NCBI GenBank assembly: GCA_026119935.1
Contig: JALRMH010000001.1
Location: 2,418,001-2,482,000, forward strand
Reading direction: 5' to 3'
DNA: 64,000 bases
Origin: Endothia cerciana
Taxonomy: Eukaryota; Ascomycota; Sordariomycetes; Diaporthales; Cryphonectriaceae
In this document: one piece after another, positions 33,125 through 44,250 of the stretch
Position numbering within the stretch: the stretch's first letter is position 1
How the letters are laid out: each line of letters begins with the position of its first letter
Translations under genes and position numbers: made by a program
Notes under the pieces: generated by a model
Databases searched by the model: none
Seen by the model: the letters and a program-made list of their open reading frames with translations, nothing else
What the model was told of the DNA's origin: nothing

Positions 33125-33766
33125 GCACAGAAGATGGAGCTGCTGCAAGCATTGGGTTCAGGATCTAGCATTGAGTACCGCATACGGTCGGCGCTGGGCG
33201 GATATACCGGATACTGTAATATTATACTGGGCATGCCAGGGAAGTATGATGCCCCAACCACATTTCTCCATCTATCCTGTACTATGGCGAGAATTCTGCT
33301 CCAGCCTTATGTCGGCTTCCACCAACCCAAGGGCAATGTGACCGACGGGACGGGACGACACTGGCAAGGCTTTCGTCTTCTTCTGTTGGCCAGGCTTATG
33401 CTGAGGCACAGCGACAGGCAGGCGATTTGATGGCGAGTTGGCTTGTCCATTGCTTTGACTAATACCGTCAGAGCCTTTGTTGATGCGAAACAATCGGTCG
33501 GGGCCCTGAGAATGGGACAGACTTGTGCTCATTTCGGCTAGGTCGGCGAGGCCTAGGAAGTGAACAACGCTCTCGTAGGGCGGCGATAGGCCGATCGAAC
33601 CACTGATGAGTGGTCTTCCGGGTTTCTCAGGCGCTGTCGACAAAGAATGCTCCCTCCGCACCCTTTTCCCTGCGGCGGAAAGCCCCTTGCTCTTCTTGCA
33701 GAATCCGACCATCTCACTAGGACCACGCGGGGGCTCCCACACCTTTGCCGGTCCTGATGCCAACTT
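33125..33766. other. Intergenic spacer between convergent genes
   Basis: 3'-to-3' gap between the small membrane protein gene (+) and the basic nucleolar-type gene (-). I see nothing recognisable in it. Confidence 0.5.
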
Positions 33767-34867
33767 TCAATTGTTGCGCGAGATCTGGGACTGACGCTTA
33801 TGGCCCTTCTCTTTCTCCTTGAGCTGCACACCGCCCAGTAATTTCCCCCTCTTGTTGCGCAGACGAGCAGCCTCCCTCTTCTGACGGTCCTTCTTCTTTG
33901 CGTCTCTCATCTCTGACTTCTCATCGAAAGCCTTAACCCACTCATCCAATAGCTCCTGTACCTCGGGCGCCCTTTCGTTAGATCCCTCGGGCACACCAAG
34001 CTTCTTCTGGATCTTGGCCTTTTCCTTCGCAATCAGCTTGAGGCGCCGACGGACCACCCGGTTCATACCCGAAGGCGGCGCAGTGTAACCGGGAACCTTC
34101 TGTTTGAGGGGAGCGCCTCCATCTTCCATATCCACATCCTCATCGTCAGACGGGGGCTTTAGCTTGTCCGGGTCGACTGGCGTGGGGTTCACGTCAACCA
34201 TAAAGATGTCACCCGCCTCGTCCGATTCAGGGGCCGCTGTGCCCATCAACTCTGCCATCTCCTGCCCCTTTGCCTGCTTCTCGGCCCGTTTTTCTTTCTT
34301 CCGCTCGGTTTTCTTCTGCTTCTGGCGTGCGTGCTCAGCCTCGACATGGAGGTTGGAGGCCGTGGGAGACGGACCCAGCTCCTTCTCCATCAAGATCCTA
34401 AGGGCCTCCTCGCGAAGTCGTTCTTCCCTCTTCCGCTGCTTTTTAGCCAGATTACCCTCGAAATCCTCGATGGGGCCTCTGCCAGGTGTGAAATCTTCGA
34501 GGGCAGCACCTCCCTCGTCAACAGGACCCTTAAGAGCAACGTTAGTAAAACGCAACACGACAAACAAGGCCCCGATCGTCGTATTAATCTCATTCACTGG
34601 AATGAAATCACAGTTCTATCCCGGACATACTGGGTACGGGCGGAGAGCCAGCGCAATTTCTTGCGCCTGTTTAGGGCTTGTGAGGCCAACCTTTGAACTC
34701 TCGTCCTCGCTCGCATCAGACTTGTTCTGATGGTTTAGCTTTTCAGCCTTCTTGGACTTCTTGTCCTTGCGGTCATGCTTGGTGACCTTGCCGTCGAGGT
34801 TCTTCTTCTCCTTGTCTTTCTTGGCCACCTCGTCCACCTCCATGTGATCAGGGCGTGTCTTGCCCAT
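33767..34867 (-). CDS. Highly charged nucleolar-type protein, function unknown
   Basis: Two exons, 34867..34631 and 34588..33767, encode 352 residues; the 42-nt intron (GTATGT donor, GAATGAG acceptor) keeps phase 0. The upstream CAG in the same intron would bring in a stop, so the GAG acceptor is required. Residues 1-60 are Lys/Asp/Glu-rich with nuclear-localisation-like KKSKKAEK. A conserved-looking core follows (NTTIGALFVVLRFTNVALKG), then long charged helices (AKKQRKREERLREEALRIL), an acidic patch, and a basic segment (GMNRVVRRRLKLIAKEKAKI) with RLRNKRGKLLGG near the end. The composition is that of ribosome-biogenesis factors, but I do not recognise the family. It is divergently arranged with RFC4, sharing a 362-bp promoter region. 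Confidence 0.75.
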
Positions 34868-35229
34868 TTTTGACCCGGGTGGCGGCAGACAAGCCTAATC
34901 AAGGAGGGGTAGAGGATTGGAGCCCGGTGGGTCAGGATATTTGATGGAAAATCAATCAATGCACTTGAAAGCTGAACAGTATAGAGGTGGCTAGTGGCGC
35001 ACGCCTCGATGAAATTCTAAGAAATGGCAGATCACGGAAATTTGAGTTAAATTGGGCGCTTATCGATAAGATCCACTGCAAAGTAGTACTGGGCTTGGGT
35101 GCCAGGTCCACTTAAACTTTCACACTCGTCGCGTCTTCGCTTCCTCTGACGCGATCCTTAGACTACGACGGAACCTCTTTATTAGTATTAACAGCAGTCT
35201 TACCCAAAGTTTGTCCACAACCAAACAAA
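34868..35229. promoter_or_regulatory. Bidirectional promoter with CGCG motifs
   Basis: This 362-bp region separates the divergent nucleolar-type gene (-) and RFC4 (+). Two ACGCG cores in opposite orientation, at 35130-35134 (as CGCGT) and 35149-35153, lie about 75-100 bp upstream of the RFC4 start. ACGCG is the core of the MluI cell-cycle box used by MBF/SBF-type factors for S-phase genes, which would fit a replication gene. This is inference from motif and gene identity only. Confidence 0.35.
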
Positions 35230-36375
35230 ATGCCCGCAAAAAAGGTTGACGAAGCGGGCGAATCCTCCACTTCAGCAGCCAAAAAGATCTTGACCGCGAA
35301 CACTAATGGCAACACAACCTATGAGCTACCATGGTGAGCCACTTCGCCGCCCGCCCGCCCGCCGGCACTGAGCGGGGGCTGGAGCTGACCATGTCCCAGG
35401 GTCGAGAAATACCGCCCCGTCTTCCTAGATGATATAGTCGGCAACGTCGAGACCATCGAGCGGCTCAAGATCATCGCCAAGGACGGCAATATGCCTCACG
35501 TCATCATCTCTGGGATGCCAGGTATTGGCAAGACCACCTCCGTGCTCTGCCTGGCGCGCCAGCTGCTCGGCGATGCGTACAAGGAGGCGGTCCTCGAGCT
35601 CAACGCTTCGGACGAACGCGGCATCGATGTCGTGCGCAACCGGATCAAGGGCTTCGCGCAGAAGAAGGTCACGCTGCCGGCGGGCCGCCACAAGATCGTC
35701 ATCCTGGACGAGGCCGACAGCATGACGAGTGGCGCACAGCAGGCACTGAGGCGGACGATGGAGATATACTCCAATACCACGCGCTTCGCCTTTGCATGTA
35801 ACCAGTCCAACAAGATCATCGAGCCGCTGCAGTCTCGGTGTGCGATACTACGGTACGCGAGGTTGACGGATGCGCAGGTCGTGAAGAGGCTATTGCAGAT
35901 CATCGAGGTGGAGAAGGTCGAGTACAACGATGAGGGACTGGCGGCGCTCGTGTTCAGTGCCGAGGGCGATATGCGGCAGGCGATCAACAACCTCCAGTCG
36001 ACGTATGCGGGTTTCGGGATGGTGACAGGGGACAACGTATTCAAGGTGGTGGACTCACCTCATCCGATCAAGATCCAGGCGATGCTGAAGGCGTGCTTCG
36101 AGGGCAACGTCGACTCTGCGCTCGATACGCTGCGGGAGCTGTGGGCTCTGGGATACTCGAGTCACGACATCATCAGCACCATGTTCAAGGTGACCAAGAC
36201 GATACCGACGCTGAGCGAACATGCCAAGCTCGAGTTCATCAAGGAGATCGGCTTCACACACATGAAGATCCTGGAGGGCGTCCAGACACTGCTGCAGCTA
36301 AGCGGTTGTGTGGTTCGGCTGTGCAAGCTGAATATGGACCCGAAGAAGTTTCAGGTCGACACGAGGGCGAAATGA
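35230..36375 (+). CDS. RFC4: Replication factor C subunit 4 (clamp loader ATPase)
   Basis: Two exons, 35230-35333 and 35400-36375, encode 359 residues; the 66-nt intron (GTGAGC, CCCAG) splits the Trp codon of LPWVEKYRP, the RFC-box start. Walker A is GMPGIGKTT (about residues 71-79), Walker B is VILDEADSM (about 134), sensor 1 lies at FACNQSNKIIEPLQSRC, which also holds the SRC arginine finger, and sensor 2 lies in GDMRQAINNLQS. The pattern NMPHVIISGMPGIGKTTSV and the collar domain match yeast Rfc4 (human RFC2) better than Rfc2, Rfc3 or Rfc5. RFC opens PCNA and loads it on primed DNA. Length is close to the family's 320-360. The extended N-terminus is Lys/Ser/Thr-rich. Confidence 0.95.
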
Positions 36376-36410
36376 GTGAGGTCTTGACGGTGGGCTCTGG
36401 TCTTAGGCGT

Positions 36411-36437
36411 GGCATGGCATGGCATGGCATGGCATGG
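36411..36437. repeat. GGCAT pentanucleotide array
   Basis: Five tandem GGCAT units follow the RFC4 stop codon by about 35 bp, within the 219-bp gap between RFC4 and the convergent small protein gene. It is probably in the RFC4 3' untranslated region. Confidence 0.9.
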
Positions 36438-36594
36438 TTTGGCGTTGGCTCTGGCTCAATACAGGTTCGGGATGTTTTTGGAGGGAAAACATCGGTCGAT
36501 GCTTGCTTGATTACATCTGTTAATGTACATGGAAGATTCTACAGGACGTCTATAATGAGACATTGTGGGCTTCTTCACGAAAGTCAATGCTTTT

Positions 36595-36980
36595 TCACTC
36601 GTCGTCATCCTTTCCATACTCCTCCTCAAACCGCTGCCATGCCGCCCTGTCCCTAGCAAGCCGTCGCTGCATTCTGATATGAGCCTCGTACTGTCGCATG
36701 CTGTGGTCTGCTTCGATCATGGAGCCGGCTACCATGCCGGACATCTGAAGGTAGCTACCGGAACGTCAATTGAGTCTCCCTTTTCAACAGTCCCTCGTCC
36801 TTACACTTACACCTTGAACTGAATGGTCAGACCTCTGTAGATCGGCGATGTGAGATATCCGATCCCACCAAGGATACCGGTGAAGGCGCCCCATTTCACG
36901 GCACCGTAGACGGCCCCCCTTGTCGCTTCCCAAGCCGCGCCCGCAACCTCCTCATCCTGCATAGCATCGTGAGGTCGCAT
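36595..36980 (-). CDS. Small single-helix membrane protein, probably mitochondrial
   Basis: Two exons, 36980..36811 and 36754..36595, encode 109 residues; the 56-nt intron has a GTAAGT donor and joins in phase 2. No single frame shows the whole protein. It starts MRPHDAMQDEEVAGAAWEAT, has one hydrophobic segment (VKWGAFTGILGGIGYLT, residues 29-45), then SPIYRGLTIQFKVYLQMSGM, in which the spliced codon falls, and a charged tail rich in Arg and Glu ending YGKDDDE. The layout (a Gly-rich helix followed by YRGLT and a conserved Q-M-S-G-M) recalls HIG1-like or other small inner-membrane proteins. I cannot place it in a named family with certainty. Confidence 0.7.
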
Positions 36981-38012
36981 CTTGGCTCATGACTGGGACG
37001 GGGGTCAAAGGCGCCAGATCCGACTGATGGATGGTATGACGAGATGGGGGGCTTCCGAAGCTGGTCGCGTACTCGATAGGCCTGGCCGGGGGACTGGAGA
37101 GATGCGCCGGTGGCTTATCCTGTCTGACTTTCCCTCACATGTGACTTGTATTCTTCTCGCTTCCGCGCGCTGAGGAGCCTGTGCGCGCCGGTCATCATAG
37201 GTTGCCACTCTAGACGTGATAGACTGCGAGGCGGGGCCGAAGACGGCTAAACCGTCGGCAGAGCTCAAGTTACCCCTAACCCTCAGTCTTCCAAGTTCTC
37301 TTTCTGACTCTTGTTCTACCGTCTAGATCTTTACAGTACCTGAGTATGTACACCTCACTTTCACCTTGCTACTACGTTGGCCCGTGATTGCTAGTGGTAT
37401 CAGGACCGGAAGGCCTCCGTAGCCTCAATGCCCGGGTCTGCGACGTCGTGCTCTAGTGGCTACTACTGTCGTCTGGATCATGTGAAGTCTGCCGGTTGCC
37501 ATGAATTCACACGTGCTGCGGCCAGGATCGGCCCGTTCTGTAGCTCATAGAATACAAGGAAAACGGGCGTCCAGTCCAATGTGTATCTCAGCCAATTCAC
37601 GATAGGAAGGTTATGGAGGCCACGGTGGGATTGGCGAAGAAGCGGACCCTATGCCCGCAGCCGCAGCTTGTCTCGGCAGGGTAAACCATACATGTGGTAC
37701 ACATGCAAGCGCTAAACGCTACTCTTCCTCGCCATCCGTTCGCAAACACACCATAGAGCACCTCTGGCATGTCTTTCTCACGAAGTACCTATGCTGCTCG
37801 CATCGAGTCGGTACAGCGCGGCGAAGCGATGGCGTCTCGGTATCCCGCGTAGAAGCACGCCTCCCTCGGCCAGACCCCCAAGACCGTGGTATCCAAGCTG
37901 ATGGCTGACCAGCGTGGTGAGTCTGGCTCGTCCCGTTCGACGCTCTCATGTCAGGCTCGTGTGTTGGCGGTGTCCCCACCACTCCGTCTCTCAAAAGCGT
38001 ACCCTTGGGCTC
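36981..38012. other. Intergenic spacer
   Basis: This lies between the start of the small membrane protein gene (-) and the 3' end of HIS3 (-). Several overlapping open frames are present but have no recognisable motif. Confidence 0.5.
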
Positions 38013-38802
38013 CTAGCCCAGCGCGCTCAGCGTCCCCTTCGTGCTCGGCACCTCGCCCTCTTTGCCCGGCACCTTGCTCGTGGCCATGCGTATCGCCACG
38101 GCCAGGGCTTTGAACGCCGACTCGGCGCGGTGGTGGTCGTTCTCGCCCCGGATGCAGTCGACGTGGAGCGTCACGCGCGCGCCCTGGGCGAAGCTCTGCA
38201 GGCAGTGCGGGATCATCTCGCAGCTCAGGTCGCCGATCTTCTCGCGCCTCAGGCCCAGGTCTATCACGCTGTACGGCCTGTTGGACAGGTCAACGACTGC
38301 ACGGCTGAGGGCCTCGTCCAGCGGGGCATATGCGTAGCCGAAGCGGGCGAGCCCCGCCATGGAGTTCAGGGCCTGGGCGAAGGCGCTGCCCAGCGCTATG
38401 CAGACATCCTCAGCGGTGTGGTGGTCGTCGACTGTGCGAAGGGGGGTGGGGCGGTTAGCATCGAGAAGTTATGAAGCTGGTGAGGCCCAATTGGCCCGTG
38501 TAGGGTCTGCGGAGCACCGGCGACTCACTGTGTAGGTCGCCCTTGCATGCTATCGCCAGACTCCAACCGGCATGTTTGGCGAGGGCGTGCAACATGTGGT
38601 CCAGGAAGCCGATTCCTGTGTGCACGCTTATCGTCTGCGACCTGCTAGACTGTGATGCATGTCCGTCGGCGCCGCCGGCGAGCAGCCTCTCGTCCGCCTC
38701 GGGTGGGAACGTGCCGCCGTCGAGGTTCAGCGCAAGTTGAATGCTCGTCTCATTCGTGTCGCGGGCAAGAGCCGTCCACCGCGGTGATGTTGTTGAGCTC
38801 AT
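38013..38802 (-). CDS. HIS3: Imidazoleglycerol-phosphate dehydratase
   Basis: Two exons, 38802..38529 and 38431..38013, encode 230 residues; the 97-nt intron (GTGAGT, GCACAG) joins in phase 1 inside the metal site. The enzyme dehydrates imidazole glycerol phosphate to imidazole acetol phosphate in histidine biosynthesis. All manganese-binding signatures are present: HTGIGFLDHMLHALAKH (about residues 60-76), DDHHTAEDV just after the splice, and GENDHHRAESAFKALAVA near the C-terminus; GLRREKIGDLSCEMIPH is the substrate-binding segment. The length fits the monofunctional fungal enzyme (about 220). Compared with yeast there is a short insertion (ERLLAGGADGHASQSSRSQ) in the N-terminal half. Confidence 0.96.
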
Positions 38803-39552
38803 CTCTGGGCAGACAATAAATTCTCTGTATGGATAGAAGGCGGGGTATACTTTGAGACTTGAGAAGTGCAGCCTTGAAAGCTCTGGAAGAAGAGGTGGTC
38901 TCGTCGTCCGCGCCGGACAGAAGATTTTGGAGCGACGTCTTCGTTGCGCCGGAATCGCAGTGCTGCAGTTCTCAGTAGAGCATTTCTGATAGGCGCATCG
39001 CTCAGTGCAGAGCCCGGAGGGGGGTTCGACAGGAGTTTCCTGTCTGCAGGCAGCGCTAATTACCCTAGCACCTAGTGACCGACGGCCTGCAGATGCGCCA
39101 AAATGCTCACCTCGGATTACACGGCCCCTCCTCTGGGATCTTGTCATCTACGGTACTCATCAACCTCGACAGGAGGAAACAGAAACACCACATCTGCCGC
39201 CCGCGAGATCTTGGAGTTGCCGTTTGAAAGCTCGATTCATCCGCAAGTGATCAATCGGTTGAAGGTATGATCCATCATCCACAAGATTGACTTGGCAGAG
39301 AGCCCAAAATAATGGCATCCGTCTATCGAAACGCATCAATTTACTCTCAGAAAAGTTTCCGCGGCCCGAGGTGGCATCTACGAGAGGATCGATTGCTTCG
39401 ATTTAAACACTCAGTCGGACCTCAAAACGCAGGCTCGAAAGTTGACGTCGTTGGACATTCACCATGTCTAGAATGTGAGCACAGTGTTTGATAATAATAC
39501 GTTACTATACATTATCTATACAGCATTTCCGGCAATACACCACATCTGGATA
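38803..39552. other. Intergenic spacer
   Basis: Upstream region of HIS3 (-) reaching to the 3' end of the receptor-like gene (-). I found no clear TGACTC-type amino acid control element, and no gene. Confidence 0.5.
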
Positions 39553-41274
39553 CTATCTCTGAGGCGGCGCAGGAAACGACACCTGGATCTGCCTACTCTC
39601 TATTGGGCTGCCGCTCTCCCTCTTCCCCTTTCTCATCGTTCCCGGGCTCACTTTACGCCCAAACTTTGTCGACGATGGAGGCGAACCCGGCGGCGGCGGC
39701 GGCGGAGGAAACCATGGCTCTTGGTTTTCCCTCGCGCTTGGCCAGCCATGCTGCTGCTGCTGCTGCTGCTTCAGCAATGGTGAAGACGAGATTGGACTCC
39801 TCATCTTGGGGTAGCCGCTTCCCTGGCTACTCATGGTGGTGGCCTTTGGTTTGACACCGCGGATCGAGCCTTGTGAGGGGGATGAGCTATGTTCTGCTGG
39901 AGCATAGTGCCTGGTACTGTGCTGCGTCGAGGACGGCGAAATATCGAAATGATTCTCCTTTGGCGAAGGATGCGCCGCTGGGGGCGGTGCCAGCTTCGCC
40001 TCGCTGGTGTCGATAGTCATAAGGCCCTTCCTTGACGCGCTCCTCTTCCCTCCGCGATCAAAATTATTCCATTGATCGGCAATCGGAAAGGCCTGGTCCG
40101 TCGTATTGCTCCCTTGGACTGATGTTAAGTCCTGGGCCTTCCATCCGTCTAAAGACGTCTCATACGGATGTCGTTGAAACTTTGGCTTCGTTTCGATGAA
40201 GTATCGTCCCTCAGCCGCAGGTCTATCCACGGTTGTCCCAGACATCTGCGCGTCAAGCGAGCCATACGGCTGCTGCTGCTCCTCCACAGGCGGCAAATCG
40301 GTGAAGAACTTCGGCGACAGGGGCGACGCCAGGATGTTGCGACATTTGAAGGAGAATGACGACCGTCGCTTATTTCTTGCCCAGCGAGGAGTCCGTCTGC
40401 TGCTTAAACTGTCCCTGCGCTTTCGGCATCGGAAGAAGATGATCACGGCAACCAGGAGCAAGATGACAGCGCCGCCAGCCGCCATTCCTCCGATGGCTGC
40501 AGTGCTTAGTGACATGGAGCTGCTCGACTTATTCAGCGTCGAGGGGTTGACGATTTGGACGATGCTGCTGGAGAAAACGGAGTCACCCAGGCCTAAGAGG
40601 TCTGTGGAGTTTGGCTTCTGGAGACAACCTGCTTCCAGGGCCACAAGAGCTACAAAGGTGTCAGTCTACACGGCCTATCCTTCTGGAAGGGATCAGTGAA
40701 CACACCATTCGCGATGTAGTTGGTGTCACCACCGTCGCTGACACAGCTCAGACACGCCTGATAGTACTGCCCCGTCACCACCCCACCATCTGCATCGCAG
40801 TATCCGAACTCATCAGACACTGCGTCGGTAGTGCTTAAATTGCCATACTCCAGTGCTGTCTTCAGGGCGCCGCACGACGTGGAGGTCTCACATGGGTTCG
40901 ACCCGGAGCCGGTCCCTTTGGGATATGCGAAGACGCAGGAGTCGAAGCTGTACCGCAGGTTATCTTGGTGGAATGTTAGGTCAAAGAGGCTCAACCCCAG
41001 GGATGGTCGTCATCAACTCACATAAGAACCACGCTTGATCGCTCTCATCCCCCTGGGAATAGGTGCTGTTTTGCAGGCAGCTCATGCATTCCTTCCATGT
41101 TGATCCAGTGGTGGTACTCGTGAAGTCTGCGTCCTCGCATACGATGTCTGTTGACACGGTGTCCGAGGAGTCCAGACATTGTGAGGAGCAAGGAGAGTTC
41201 GGTGTCGCTTGTATGGCCACGGTATGGCGTGCAAGTGAAAGTAAGAGGAGGAAACACAAGGAACGGATAGCCAT
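39553..41274 (-). CDS. Receptor-like single-pass protein A with 12-Cys ectodomain
   Basis: Three exons, 41274..41022, 40963..40706 and 40649..39553, encode 535 residues; introns are 58 and 56 nt and both leave phase 1. A signal peptide (MAIRSLCFLLLLSLARHTVA) is followed by a roughly 190-residue ectodomain with 12 cysteines, in the order CSSQC, DIVCEDADF, ECMSC, WFLYNLRYSFDSC, CGALKTALEYGN, YCDA, YYQACLSC, NYIAN and GCLQKP. A Ser/Thr-rich stalk precedes one transmembrane helix (about residues 218-243, AAGGAVILLLVAVIIFF) and a basic stop RCRKRR. The cytosolic tail (about 290 residues) is disordered, with poly-Gln and poly-Pro stretches. The ectodomain is shared with the gene at 50537-52083. The architecture suggests a surface sensor; ligand and pathway are unknown. 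Confidence 0.8.
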
Positions 41275-43112
41275 GTCAAATGGTCTTATCTGGTAATGAA
41301 ACGATTGGAGGGGAGACTCGTGAAGAGCAGTGACCGACTGAAAGCCCTTTGGCGAAATGAATGTATTGTTTGTAAGAAGCGGAATTCTCAGCTGAAGTCC
41401 TCGACCAGGAGGCTCTTCAGATGCTCTCGATTAAACAAGTAGAGGGGCGAAAAAAAAAAATGAAACCAGAAGGGATGAAAGACGACACAAAATCGACCAC
41501 TTTCTTCGACAGCTTCAAAAACAGGACAAATCGGAACAGGAACGGACAAAATCTCAAGGGGCCCAAAGGAGCAATATTAGGTCGCACAACTGCTCACCAC
41601 AGGCGCCAGCTCCCGCTCTCGAAGCCGCTGCTCATGTCGGCAGACATCACTATCACACATGTCTCCAGCCGCCGCCGATGCAAGATCACCGACGCAGGCC
41701 AGTCGTGGGCATCACACCGTCTCCCGATGGCTGCCAGTGAACCCGGGAATCCAGACCGACACTTCGGGCCTCATTCCGGATCGGACGAGTCGGCGTCTTT
41801 GATCAGGTACTATGGTAGTAGTCTCGAGCGGTTCTGCAGGAGGGGCCGAGTGCGCGTGGTTGATAGGCGTCATGATTGGACTGCCTTCGCGCCGGCGGTT
41901 AGGCAATGCTGCCCCACCCTGCAATGGGCAGCACGCCGTCAGAGTCCAATTATGGGAGCGGATCTGGAGGACGACAGCGGCTCACGGCCGTATTGAAAAT
42001 CCGAGGACGAGACTGGTCGCTCTTCGGTATTGCTCGTCCACAAAGGGACGAGTGTGATGTCACACTGGGCCTTGTTCAAAGGCGAGAGGCACGCGCGCAG
42101 CGTGGTACCGCCGGTATCAGTGAGACAGTGCTGGGGAACGACCATGTGCCACTCGCACCTCCACGCAACAAGGAGCCACAGATGGTGCTTCCGGGGCGTG
42201 TTCGGCAGAACGTGCGGGCTGGCAAGCTGTTCTTGGTGGTCTCAAGACTGGACAGCCCTGAACTATTGCTCGGGAGAGCCACAGCCCAGCTCATGGATGC
42301 TGCAGACATCCCTGTTGCACTTCTTACCGCCCCCGGCCGAGCCCTACCTACGATCTATTCTCCGACCCCCCTTGGAAACAATGGCGCAAGATCCGTCTGA
42401 CGACCGATCGGGTAATCTTGCTGCCGTTCGCGTCTTACACGACTCCTCAGACACCACCACCTTCAGAGTCTTTGCACCCTAGAAGCTGGTGCCGAATCTC
42501 CCGGACAATGCGTCGGCGACTGTCAGACCGTGAACAGGGCTCCCATGGAGCTGTCACAAGATTCGACGTCACATCGGTGATGGTTCGCATCACCAGTGCC
42601 AAGCCGGGGTGGGTCTTCAAGGCGTTCGCCCGCGCATAAAAACAGCAACCGTCACACCTTCATGCGATTCCATGGATACGAGAGAGCCGGCTGCTAGCCT
42701 TGCAACGGTCGATGTGGTCGATTTTCGACCCTGTTGATTACTCAGGCTAAGAGCTACTAGTACTACTTCTAAGTACCCCCTTGAGGATCTACATGGTATC
42801 ATGATCCCAAGTATTAAAACAACAGACTATAGGGTTTCGTCCGATGATATCTTTCCGATGCAAAACATCCAGCTCCTGGCCCGCCCAACCGAGCGTGCCA
42901 CCCAACGACCATGGCCGGATAGCCTCTATACCTTGTTGCCCTTGCGAAAGAGGTCAGTCTCACATACCGGATACCGTTACTCCAAACAACGCCGTCGTCA
43001 CTCATCGTCAGAACGCCTTGGCTCATACAGAAATTTGACCCCCCTGAACCCAACACGCCATGCCTCCTGGTGCCCATCCAAACAAGTGAGAAGATTTGAA
43101 ATGCAGACCACG
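41275..43112. other. Gene-poor region with unassigned ORFs
   Basis: About 1.8 kb between receptor-like gene A (-) and the GH43 gene (-). A minus-strand open stretch (42145..41939) reads CEWHMVVPQHCLTDTGGTT and further on has three more Cys and a Ser-rich end, but no family or splice-linked partner could be recognised. An A9-type run lies near 41450. The open frames on the plus strand look like chance. Confidence 0.4.
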
Positions 43113-44159
43113 TCACCGGCGATTCGCCAAGACAGTCGTCCCGGTCTCGGTGAAGTCAGACACGAACATGCACCGGTTCGATCCTCCCACTTCCGTTGGA
43201 CAGTTCGCATGGAACAGCATGGTGGTGCTGTCCTGGCCCACAGTGCTCGTCCCACCGCCTGGCGAGGTCAAGTTGAACATGCTAGTTTGGAGGAACGCCT
43301 GCGAGGCCCGAGTGTATGGGCCCGTGACGGAATCGGCCGTCGCGTACAGAACGTTGTACTGCGTCGATGTGAAGCAGTGGCTGCTGTAGAAGAGGACATA
43401 TTTGCCGCTGTTGGACAGGACGATGTTTGGCGCCTCCACCAGGGGACCGTCGCTATTATCCCGATCCAGGATCTGCACCGGGTCGCCAACCTTGGTCGTC
43501 CCGTCGCCTTGGACCTGTTGAAGCATGATGGGTGTGCTCTTTATGGGCGCCACGGTATTATCGCAAGAGCCTCCGTTGCCCTCAGAGTTTCCGTCGATCT
43601 TCCACGCCACGTACCGGGTCCCGTCGGAGTCCACAAAACCGGACGAGTCGATGGAGCCGCCCTGGTCCTCGTCGCAATGCCAGTACTCGTCGTCGACTGA
43701 GTACGGCCCTTCGATATTATCTGATGTCGCGACCCCAAGGCAGTGTATCGCTGTGTTGTTCGCCAGTGCCGCCGTGTAGTACATTACGTAGGTCCCGTCG
43801 TCCACCATTCTGACGTCTGGGGCCCAGATATCCACGCCATCCGTCCAGGACCCGGGTGACGGGAGGAGGTCCTTATCCACGTACGTCCATGGGCCGGACG
43901 GGTCTGGTGCTGTTGCGTACTGCACTCGCTTGTCCCCGCTTGCGGTTGCAAATGCATACCACTTGTCGGGCCCTTCGAGGATGGATGGGTCCGGGAAATC
44001 TCGGTTCAGCGCTGGCGTCTTCGCCTGGTTGACATCCTCGTCCCAAACGAAAGCTCCGCGGACGTCATCCATGCTCATTCTTGGTGCAGCCTGTCCGCTC
44101 CCGAGCAGTAACAGGCTGACCAGACCGGTCCCGGTGGGGATCTGGGACAGAGACCTCAT
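43113..44159 (-). CDS. Secreted GH43-type glycoside hydrolase
   Basis: A single exon of 348 residues. Residues 1-24 are a signal peptide ending SGQAAP. The five-bladed propeller of family 43/62/32/68 enzymes shows its three acidic catalytic positions: Asp in NRDFPDPSIL (general base), Asp in DIWAPDVRM (pKa modulator) and Glu in LVEAPNIVL (general acid). Between them stand YVMYYTAA and the SSGFVDSDGTRYVAWKIDGN segment typical of secreted fungal GH43 proteins. Family members cleave arabinan or xylan side chains (alpha-L-arabinofuranosidase, arabinanase or beta-xylosidase); the exact specificity cannot be read here. Length matches single-domain GH43 enzymes and no carbohydrate-binding module is attached. 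A likely TATA element lies about 85 bp upstream. Confidence 0.9.
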   Translation of the reverse strand: MRSLSQIPTGTGLVSLLLLGSGQAAPRMSMDDVRGAFVWDEDVNQAKTPALNRDFPDPSILEGPDKWYAFATASGDKRVQYATAPDPSGPWTYVDKDLLPSPGSWTDGVDIWAPDVRMVDDGTYVMYYTAALANNTAIHCLGVATSDNIEGPYSVDDEYWHCDEDQGGSIDSSGFVDSDGTRYVAWKIDGNSEGNGGSCDNTVAPIKSTPIMLQQVQGDGTTKVGDPVQILDRDNSDGPLVEAPNIVLSNSGKYVLFYSSHCFTSTQYNVLYATADSVTGPYTRASQAFLQTSMFNLTSPGGGTSTVGQDSTTMLFHANCPTEVGGSNRCMFVSDFTETGTTVLANRR

Positions 44160-44241
44160 GGTCGCTGGTTATGTGTTTGATGTTGATGAGATATAATAGG
44201 TGTCGTCATACAGTAAGAGACAGTATCATCCTTCTCCAGGA

Positions 44242-44250
44242 ATTATAAAG
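44242..44250 (-). promoter_or_regulatory. Possible TATA box of the GH43 gene
   Basis: TTTATAATT on the minus strand about 85-90 bp upstream of the start codon at 44159. A second candidate (TATATAA, near 44471-44477) lies about 315 bp upstream. Both are motif calls only. Confidence 0.3.

Noticed and set aside
41939..42145. Third copy of the 12-Cys ectodomain
   Set aside because: Cys spacing and flanking residues do not match proteins A and B.
42030..42482. Plus-strand 150-codon frame
   Set aside because: Composition is random-looking (many Trp, Cys, His) and no splice-linked continuation exists.
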